The notes beneath the pieces are model-generated. The model worked only from the letters and a program-made list of their open reading frames with translations. It did no database searches and was not told the origin of the DNA. 63,460 nucleotides of DNA from an uncultured Puniceicoccaceae bacterium (GTDB taxonomy: Bacteria; Verrucomicrobiota; Verrucomicrobiia; Opitutales; Coraliomargaritaceae), in the NCBI GenBank assembly GCA_905479975.1, contig CAJQOS010000008.1, positions 1 through 63,460 on the forward strand, given 5' to 3'. Each line of letters opens with the position of its first letter. Position 1 is the stretch's first letter. This document shows positions 58,314 to 63,460 of the stretch, one piece after another. Both the position numbers and the translations under genes were made by a program.

Positions 58314-58625
58314 CTACTTCTTTTTCTTCTTGGGTGCCTTTTGCTCCGTAGCGTCGAGCTGACCATCGCCATTGGCATCCAAAGCTTTAAACTGCTTCTT
58401 CGCTTTACTCTCTGCCTGCTTCACCATTTTGGCAGACGCTTCCTCTGATAAGGATTTCTTCTGAGCCGCCTGAGTGGCCTAGGCATTCGCATCCCCAACA
58501 TACTCAGCCTTGCTGATAGTGCCGTGACCATCGGCGCCTGATTTTGACTTCTTGCCCTTCGCCATCGCGGCATTGAAAGAGTCAAACAAAAGTGTCGCAC
58601 ACAGTGCAGTCATTTGGAATTTCAT
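58314..58625 (-). pseudogene. EF-hand protein gene interrupted by an in-frame TAG
   Basis: The frame begins MKFQMTALCATLLFDSFNAA (signal peptide) and has an EF-hand-like loop, GADGHGTISKAEY. A TAG at 58479 stops it after 48 codons. The same frame then continues for 54 codons (ATQAAQKKSLSEEA ...) with a second, canonical EF-hand loop, DANGDGQLDATE, and a Lys-rich end before the stop at 58314. The break is most simply CAG to TAG (GCC CAG GCC). The intact gene would encode a small exported calcium-binding protein. Confidence 0.78.
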
Positions 58626-58752
58626 GGGGATATAATTGATTGTTTTTGTTGAGATAAGAACGAACGAAATTCCATAATCCCAACACTGACAGTCAAATGA
58701 ATAGAAAGTGCCCGCCTCATATATAAGCGCTGCACACCCCCTCCACAAACAA

Positions 58753-58786
58753 GAAAGCCGCCCCGAATTCGGACGGCTTTCAAAAA
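58753..58786. terminator. Terminator-like hairpin at the island edge
   Basis: GAAAGCCG (58753-58760) pairs with CGGCTTTC (58774-58781), with an additional CCGAATTCGG palindrome in the loop, and AAAAA following. On the minus strand it would follow the tRNA-like segment at 58789. Confidence 0.6.
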
Positions 58787-58788
58787 TA

Positions 58789-58824
58789 CTCAGGGAGGGA
58801 TTTGAACACCACCTATTCAAATCC
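58789..58824. other. tRNA-3'-like segment and 9-bp palindrome at the putative island boundary
   Basis: CTCAGGGAGGGATTTGAAC (58789-58807) resembles the 3' part of a minus-strand tRNA gene (T loop TTCAAAT). GGATTTGAA (58798-58806) and TTCAAATCC (58816-58824) form a perfect 9-base inverted repeat. Either an attachment-site remnant in a tRNA gene or a recombinase site would look like this. To its right the A+T content rises and mobile genes begin. Confidence 0.35.
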
Positions 58825-58938
58825 ATAAATTGCTATAATTCAACAGATTATCAATTATGGTTAAAAACTCAACTATCACATTGGGATAGTTTTGGTCTCA
58901 TAATTAAAAGAATGCGAATCCCACTAAAATAGTGAGAT

Positions 58939-58986
58939 CTACAGCTTCCACCACGTCACGATCCGAGAGGTCTGAGATTGAGTGAA
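58939..58986 (-). pseudogene. 3' end fragment of a second serine recombinase
   Basis: Directly after the FRG gene stop the minus strand reads FTQSQTSRIVTWWKL and TAG. This matches the natural end of the recombinase at 59732-59779 (FNRSQISRIVTRWGI, TAG), with 37 of 48 bases equal. It lacks everything upstream. Confidence 0.8.
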
Positions 58987-59661
58987 TTACGATTCATACC
59001 TCTGCGACCAACGGAGAAATTTAGTCAATCCATCCAAATCAGGAAACAACGTTGAATGATTTATACCAAATCGATTCAGCTTCTGACGAATATCGAGCTT
59101 ACGATCCGCGGGTATGATGAATTTAAACATAGACTCATCAATAAACTCCTCATCAGCCTTAGGATGATAGGTGAACAGACCTTGTTGAGCTACAATACGA
59201 CGAGTCGTATGAGATGGTAAGATCAGCTCTACCTTATCCAACTTAGACATAACATCATCCGTAATTACCATTTCGGGGATACACGCGTGTTTCATATATC
59301 GATAGATCGCAGAATCTTTTTCTGGATCTTTATACACAGCAAAGTAAGCAGCCACCAAGGGGTTCCTTGTCCAATCCATCAACCTTGTCGGCAAACCATG
59401 ATGTTGAGCGACCGACATCCATCTCATGTTAGTCGTGGGAATTTTATCCAAATATGGAAGTGACTCGTTTTTAAATAAAAATAGTAGCGACTGTTCCAAC
59501 TCGTCAGGCGTTCCAGCTTCCTCGTTGGTTCGACCCAAAGATGGAATCAACCTATGTTTCTCATGATCACTGACACCACGAAATACCGAATACCCATATA
59601 CATCGGTATCAATCAAGATATTACCAATATCATCAAACGTCTTCAGTATTATTTCATTCAT
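58987..59661 (-). CDS. FRG-domain protein
   Basis: 224 residues. The FRG domain (named for its F-R-G motif) shows YSVFRGVSDHEKHRLIPSLGR near the N-terminus, then WMSVAQHHGLPTRLMDWTRNPLVAAYFAVY, the best conserved part, and later TRRIVAQQGLFTYHP. FRG proteins occur in phage-defence and mobile loci; their activity is not firmly known. The gene lies between two copies of a recombinase 3' end and has low G+C, so it is a cargo gene. The fragment behind its stop marks the junction. Confidence 0.85.
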   Translation of the reverse strand: MNEIILKTFDDIGNILIDTDVYGYSVFRGVSDHEKHRLIPSLGRTNEEAGTPDELEQSLLFLFKNESLPYLDKIPTTNMRWMSVAQHHGLPTRLMDWTRNPLVAAYFAVYKDPEKDSAIYRYMKHACIPEMVITDDVMSKLDKVELILPSHTTRRIVAQQGLFTYHPKADEEFIDESMFKFIIPADRKLDIRQKLNRFGINHSTLFPDLDGLTKFLRWSQRYES

Positions 59662-59731
59662 ACATCCATCTGAATACTGCGTTAGATGGCTAGCAAATCA
59701 AAAAAATTATCCATGCAGCCTAGCAACAGGA

Positions 59732-60405
59732 CTAGATCCCCCACCGCGTCACGATTCGTGAAATCTGAGATCGATTGAATTTAGTCCCCTTCCGAGTCGT
59801 GAACCCATCTTCGAACAGACGATCACAAATCTCACGTTAGAAATTCGACGTTTCTCGACCTTGAGTTCCTTGATACGGTCAATCAGTGGACGATCCTCAT
59901 CAGTCTCACCATAGAACTTGGCTCCCTCACATTTCCCCTTCTCCTTTCGGATACGTTTCCGAGACGACGAGAGTTTTTGAACGATACACGACTTTTCAAA
60001 CTGAGAAACGGCTCCCAACACTTGGCGAATCAGTGTTCGTGTTGGATCTGACTCCCCATCGTCAGTAAGAATCGTTCCATCTGCGGAATATACAGAGATC
60101 CCATTCTTGCGGCAGTCGTTGAGCAACACCTCTTGAACCATCAAGTCACGAGCGAGCCGTGTAGGGTTCTCGACGATCACCGTCCGAACACCATTTGATT
60201 TGAGACGATCCATCATGTCAGAGAGTCCGGGTCGGTCGAACCCCTCTACCGTTCCACTGACACCACTATCCTTGTATTCTGCGACGAGTTCGAAGCGTTT
60301 GCGTTTGGAGAACTTTGAAATCGACTCACGTTGACGAGTGAACCCATCACCCTTCACTTGACCGAGACCACTGACACGAAGATACGATACGACTTTTGTT
60401 TTCAT
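59732..60405 (-). pseudogene. Serine recombinase (resolvase family), frameshifted near the C-terminus
   Basis: From the ATG giving MKTKVVSYLRVS the resolvase domain is normal: the nucleophile Ser in YLRVSGLGQ, SGVSGTVEGFDRPGL, VIVENPTRLARD, and FEKSCIVQKL with the connecting helix. Near 59833-59838 the frame breaks: the expected helix-turn-helix (EICDRLFEDGFTTRKGTKF, then NRSQISRIV) is in another frame. One missing C (AACGTGAG for AACCGTGAG) explains it. As written the protein ends in an unrelated 25-residue tail at 59749. It is either inactive or rescued by frameshifting. The family drives site-specific inversion, resolution or integration. Confidence 0.82.
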
Positions 60406-60508
60406 ATCTATCTGGTGGGACACAGGGATTTTGCGTCAATGGCTTTCTGTGACAATTTCTACGGAAATAATGGTGACAATCTCATAAGCTCATGGCATTC
60501 ATAAGATA

Positions 60509-61033
60509 ATGATGAAATCGGCATTTTTACTGTTCACGTTTCTACTCACCCTCAACTGTGGCTATACAAGAGACGATCAAGCAAACCTTCTAGCGGACAG
60601 CAAATATGGGATGTCAGTCAAAGAAGTCAGAGAAATATTTAAGGATGTGATTAGTAATCCTAATCCGGATTCAATCTCTTCAACAAATTCAACTTCCTTG
60701 CTCATAATAAAGGAATACGTAGTAGTAACAACTGACATCAGAGCAGTTTTTGAAGTCGAATTCTTCTTCAATGAAAACAACCTAACGAACGTCAATCTCA
60801 CCTCGAAGAACCCAAGCTTAAAACAAGCAAACTCCCTATACAATATACTGACGAAAAAATACGGGAAACCGATTGAAGAAACGAGATACAATTCGATCTC
60901 AAACCATCATATCCAATGGCATAAAAATGGAACTGACGTAGGTATCACATACTCAGAAGCCTACAACGGAAACCCCAGCGAGCTTTGGCTCAACTATTCT
61001 TCATATACACCCAAGGCTCTCAACTCACTATAA
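60509..61033 (+). CDS. Hypothetical lipoprotein of the island
   Basis: 174 residues. A signal peptide with lipobox LTLNC is at the N-terminus. The mature part is rich in Asn, Ser and Thr and has VYEVEFFFNENNLTNVNL-like beta strands (VFEVEFFFNENNLTNVNL) and KKYGKPIEE. It resembles small exported proteins of the outer-membrane assembly BamE-type fold (KYGMSVKEVREIF is like a KGMTKxEV motif), but this is tentative. The next gene starts 2 bases after its stop, so both form an operon. G+C is low. Confidence 0.6.
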   Translation: MMKSAFLLFTFLLTLNCGYTRDDQANLLADSKYGMSVKEVREIFKDVISNPNPDSISSTNSTSLLIIKEYVVVTTDIRAVFEVEFFFNENNLTNVNLTSKNPSLKQANSLYNILTKKYGKPIEETRYNSISNHHIQWHKNGTDVGITYSEAYNGNPSELWLNYSSYTPKALNSL

Positions 61034-61035
61034 GA

Positions 61036-61431
61036 ATGAAAATACTCACGATCACACTTCTACTTCTTGCATCATCTTTACCCGCGGCCGATTACACGAT
61101 CAGCTTCCTATACACATCGATCGCGGAACTCACAAATAAACCCCTCATCATCCCAAGGGAAACAAAGATGGAAGCGACATTCAATCTTGAGAACGGAGTT
61201 GGGAAATTGAAGTATTACAGTCCATTCTCCGACAGCTTCACTGTTGAGCCAATTAAGGTTCAACAAATCAAGGATGGCGTCATCATCACAGGAACAAAGG
61301 ATAACGGAATATCAACCACCTTATTCAACACAAAATCGGGAGAAGCAACCTACAGCAACTCCACCATTAGTTACGGATCATCCATGAGTTACCAGCTCTA
61401 CGGAAAAGGTAAAATCCTTCAACAACGATAA
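61036..61431 (+). CDS. Hypothetical exported protein of the island
   Basis: 131 residues. The signal peptide is MKILTITLLLLASSLPAA. The mature part is predicted beta-rich (LENGVGKLKYYSPFSDSF, GVIITGTKDNGISTT). No family is recognised. It follows the lipoprotein gene by two bases and precedes a small cytoplasmic protein gene. The two exported proteins may work together. Confidence 0.55.
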   Translation: MKILTITLLLLASSLPAADYTISFLYTSIAELTNKPLIIPRETKMEATFNLENGVGKLKYYSPFSDSFTVEPIKVQQIKDGVIITGTKDNGISTTLFNTKSGEATYSNSTISYGSSMSYQLYGKGKILQQR

Positions 61432-61448
61432 CCACCGACACAAGACAA

Positions 61449-61643
61449 ATGGGATATTCAAAACCACTGAATTCGGACGACTGGAAACTCATCAGATCAG
61501 CAGCAGATGACGGAACAACCACCAAGGACTTTGCAGCTGAAATGAATCTATCTGAAGATGATGTATGGACATACCTCAACTCCAAGAGTGGTGAGTTTTA
61601 CCGCGACCGTTTCATAGAAAACAACAAGCGAGCAGCTCAATAA
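61449..61643 (+). CDS. Small hypothetical protein (64 residues) with HTH-like pattern
   Basis: Reads MGYSKPLNSDDWKLIRSAAD followed by DGTTTKDFAAEMNLSEDDVWTYL, a pattern like a helix-turn-helix (KDFAAEMNLSEDDVWTYLN). Similar short proteins in mobile DNA are DNA-binding adaptors. It starts 18 bases after the previous gene. No further evidence. Confidence 0.5.
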   Translation: MGYSKPLNSDDWKLIRSAADDGTTTKDFAAEMNLSEDDVWTYLNSKSGEFYRDRFIENNKRAAQ

Positions 61644-61669
61644 CTTCAGAACGACTGATATTTATATGA

Positions 61670-61942
61670 GTGAACCTATCACTCGACCATACTTTACGTC
61701 AGATCGTCTATGACGGCTTCTTCATCCATCAGATCAAATCCACTCTGAAGAAGCATGACGTCACGTTGGCTCAACACGACTACGACCGTCTGCAACTTCA
61801 ATTGGTTCGTATCGTGTCATCACAACGGCGGAAGATCCACGAAAAGACATCTGAGATTATTGGAGCGATTGAGTCCTTCACGTCATCGGTGAAATATATC
61901 GTGGATTTGAAACGCGATGGTGAGATCTCCCCTGCGGATTAG
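61670..61942 (+). CDS. Hypothetical helical protein (90 residues)
   Basis: Starts with GTG (MNLSLDHTLRQIVYDGFF) and is almost wholly helical, with basic residues (SSQRRKIHEKTSE). The start could be further in. Its stop overlaps the PIN-like gene on the opposite strand by four bases. No family is recognised. Confidence 0.45.
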   Translation: MNLSLDHTLRQIVYDGFFIHQIKSTLKKHDVTLAQHDYDRLQLQLVRIVSSQRRKIHEKTSEIIGAIESFTSSVKYIVDLKRDGEISPAD

Positions 61943-62577
61943 ACGAAGACCTTCTCGGCCGAATCAATATTGTAACTTGGATTGAAAGTCACCGGCAGGT
62001 CTTGGTAACTTTTAGCAAGTTCATACAGAGGACAATCTTGAGTTATCAATTTCATGTCATCTCGATCAATTCCGTAAAAATCGATAAGATATTTAGACGT
62101 AGCCAAAATCATAAGATCTACGACACTCACGTTTGACTTTTGTTTACATGCCTTCTCAAAGAAACGGTCGACACTAATAACTATGTCTCGATTCGTTTGT
62201 ATGTCGTGGTATTTTATTGAGCGAACTGAAGCCTTAGCCTTTTTCGATGACAGATGAAGATCCTCATGAAGTTTCCTCTTCGCATAGGTATATGATGTGT
62301 GATTCTTAAATATCGATTCGTTATTGTAATATTTTTTGGCCAAAACCTTGAATGTCTCAGCAATACAGAGATCCAACACGTAAACCATCGCGAGACCTTC
62401 ATCTAACTGTTTGTCGATCACACTCCAATACTTCTTAGCAGATATCACTCTGCCTTGTTCAGAAGGACTCTGAATCTGTTTCTCGTTTATCCTTTTATTG
62501 GCGAGGAAATTTGCGTCGACGACGTAGAAGATTTTATTGGCAGGCCGAATGGGGATACAACGTCGTTTTGATCTCAT
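61939..62577 (-). CDS. PIN-like domain protein
   Basis: 212 residues from the ATG giving MRSKRRC. Four acidic positions fit a PIN nuclease: FYVVDANFLA (first Asp), the Glu in CIAETFKVL, VVDLMILATSKYL and ITQDCPLYELA. Spacing is longer than in VapC toxins because of a basic insertion (KLHEDLHLSSKKAKASVRS). No antitoxin gene precedes it. It may be an RNase cargo gene of the island. The assignment is by motif only. Confidence 0.55.
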   Translation of the reverse strand: MRSKRRCIPIRPANKIFYVVDANFLANKRINEKQIQSPSEQGRVISAKKYWSVIDKQLDEGLAMVYVLDLCIAETFKVLAKKYYNNESIFKNHTSYTYAKRKLHEDLHLSSKKAKASVRSIKYHDIQTNRDIVISVDRFFEKACKQKSNVSVVDLMILATSKYLIDFYGIDRDDMKLITQDCPLYELAKSYQDLPVTFNPSYNIDSAEKVFV

Positions 62578-62677
62578 GGTTATCATATGCGAATAATCTC
62601 CATCTACATCAACACGAAACTATTCCCATGTAGAATTAAGATCCAATAAATTTCACAACTCAACGATGAGCAACTCT

Positions 62678-63460
62678 TCACTTCACCTTAACATTTGGCT
62701 CAAGGCCATACGTCTCCACGTATATCCGTTTCAACTGAGATACCGTCGTCCTTTGGTGTTTCTTTGGAACGAGGACTGAGTCGTGTATAGGAATGAATGG
62801 TATCCCCTCCTCCATCAACCAGCGACACAATCCATCAACGAAGACCTTCGACTCAAGGAACTGCATCTCGTGATTGAATTTCTTGTGTCTGTTTCGTTCC
62901 TTACCTTTGTTCCGTTTCTCAGCGATGAGTATCTTGGATAGAATTGGGAACAGCATTTGGAAGACCTTCCACAAGGGTCGATCCTTTCCCCCATTGGGAC
63001 TGTATAGAACTTGGCCGAAGAATAATTCTTTGAAGTAGGAATAGTTTTCCTCGTCTTCAAAATCGAACGTCGACCCGAAGACCTCATCAAACTTTTCGTT
63101 AATCGAAACATACAACTCACCACTCTTCACAAAGTCGTAGTATCTCTGACGTTCCTCGTGTATCCCCTTGTATTTGGATTGATACTTATCGTAGAGCGTG
63201 ACGAGCAGCAGCGGCTGGGAGGAGCTCACGTCGATCTCTACCGTGTTCTGATTCTGAATCTTGAGAAAGGGTCTGTATATACGTTTCATGTTGGATACAG
63301 AATGAAACAGACGGCCACCATTTTTGCCTCTTCCGCAGAAACAGTGGGTAAGTTCCCAAGTTAAATGACGATTTTGTTGAAAACAAAACGATAACAGCTC
63401 TGCACCGTGGCGGTTTGCGTAGATCAAGCACAAAGCCATATAAGTGCCCGAAGGGCCGAA
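62678..63460 (-). CDS. Partial polymerase-like replication protein, running off the window
   Basis: At least 253 residues; the frame is still open at the window edge, so the N-terminus is not seen. Motif A-like text EIDVSSSQPLLL (about 68-79 from the first visible ATG) and motif C-like IPIHDSVLVP (about 217-226) are arranged as in the palm of family-A DNA polymerases and single-subunit RNA polymerases. NGGRLFHSVSNMKRIYRPFL before motif A is like replication proteins of mobile elements in which a gRlh-S-TnL-k-lR box precedes an IDikNSQP box. The role is probably element replication. The first 40 residues look poorly coding and could reflect a frameshift. Confidence 0.55.
   Translation of the reverse strand, partial: FGPSGTYMALCLIYANRHGAELLSFCFQQNRHLTWELTHCFCGRGKNGGRLFHSVSNMKRIYRPFLKIQNQNTVEIDVSSSQPLLLVTLYDKYQSKYKGIHEERQRYYDFVKSGELYVSINEKFDEVFGSTFDFEDEENYSYFKELFFGQVLYSPNGGKDRPLWKVFQMLFPILSKILIAEKRNKGKERNRHKKFNHEMQFLESKVFVDGLCRWLMEEGIPFIPIHDSVLVPKKHQRTTVSQLKRIYVETYGLEPNVKVK

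Overview
The window looks like chromosomal DNA of a member of the Verrucomicrobiota, probably an Opitutae/Puniceicoccales relative such as Coraliomargarita. This is inferred from gene content and style: an McsA-McsB-ClpC cluster in an otherwise Gram-negative gene set, an outer-membrane-type MCE lipid transporter, many starts without a clear Shine-Dalgarno sequence, and abundant short intergenic inverted repeats. No rRNA gene is present to confirm it. Most of the window is ordinary housekeeping DNA. The last 4.7 kb are visibly richer in A+T and carry mobile-element genes.

Layout. 1-450: a gene-free stretch, a terminator and tRNA-His. 542-4110: a four-gene MCE/Mla-type lipid transport operon. 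4217-7644: two tandem HAD phosphatases, a left-handed beta-helix protein and HflX. 7641-12608: a tight five-gene operon of unknown role (membrane protein, pseudokinase, unknown protein, ParA-like ATPase, unknown protein). 12903-21225: a divergent family-4-type uracil-DNA glycosylase, the protein-arginine phosphorylation and unfolding module clpC-mcsB-mcsA, a class IV aminotransferase and acetyl-CoA synthetase. 21436-30618: a predicted toroid-fold protein, hisF, an amidohydrolase, UDP-xylose synthase, a gene broken by an amber codon, a nuclease-helicase fusion and a glycerophosphodiesterase with a G9 tract. 30615-37270: accessory DNA with a DUF1853 gene, a CNNM/CBS protein, a RelE-toxin/two-antitoxin/ATPase/Cys-rich operon, a RAYT-type transposase, a rearranged partial duplication and a rhodanese lipoprotein. 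37767-41313: gatB, gatA and gatC, with a MITE-like element between gatA and gatB. 41510-53638: two sensor systems, pheST, a degenerate NtrC-like protein and a TruC-type pseudouridine synthase. 53757-58224: rsfS-nadD, exoD, tRNA-Gln and pyrH-frr-proB. 58314-58625: a broken EF-hand gene. 58790-63460: a putative integrative island with a FRG-domain gene bracketed by copies of a recombinase 3' end, a frameshifted serine recombinase, small hypothetical genes, a PIN-like protein and a polymerase-like replicase running off the window.

How the genes fit together. The best candidate for an undescribed system is the five-gene operon at 7641-12608. It couples a polytopic membrane protein with a cytoplasmic Ser/Thr kinase homologue that has lost every acidic catalytic residue, a chromosome-partition-type ParA ATPase without ParB, and two proteins I do not recognise. 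Second are the five overlapping genes at 32839-35099, which combine a toxin-antitoxin pair with a second antitoxin, an ATPase and a Cys-rich protein. Third is the FRG/recombinase island. Two genes (26262-27104 and 58314-58625) are each interrupted by one in-frame TAG with an intact downstream frame. TAG is also an ordinary stop here (ParA, the pseudokinase and the CNNM gene all end in TAG), so recent nonsense mutation is the simplest reading.
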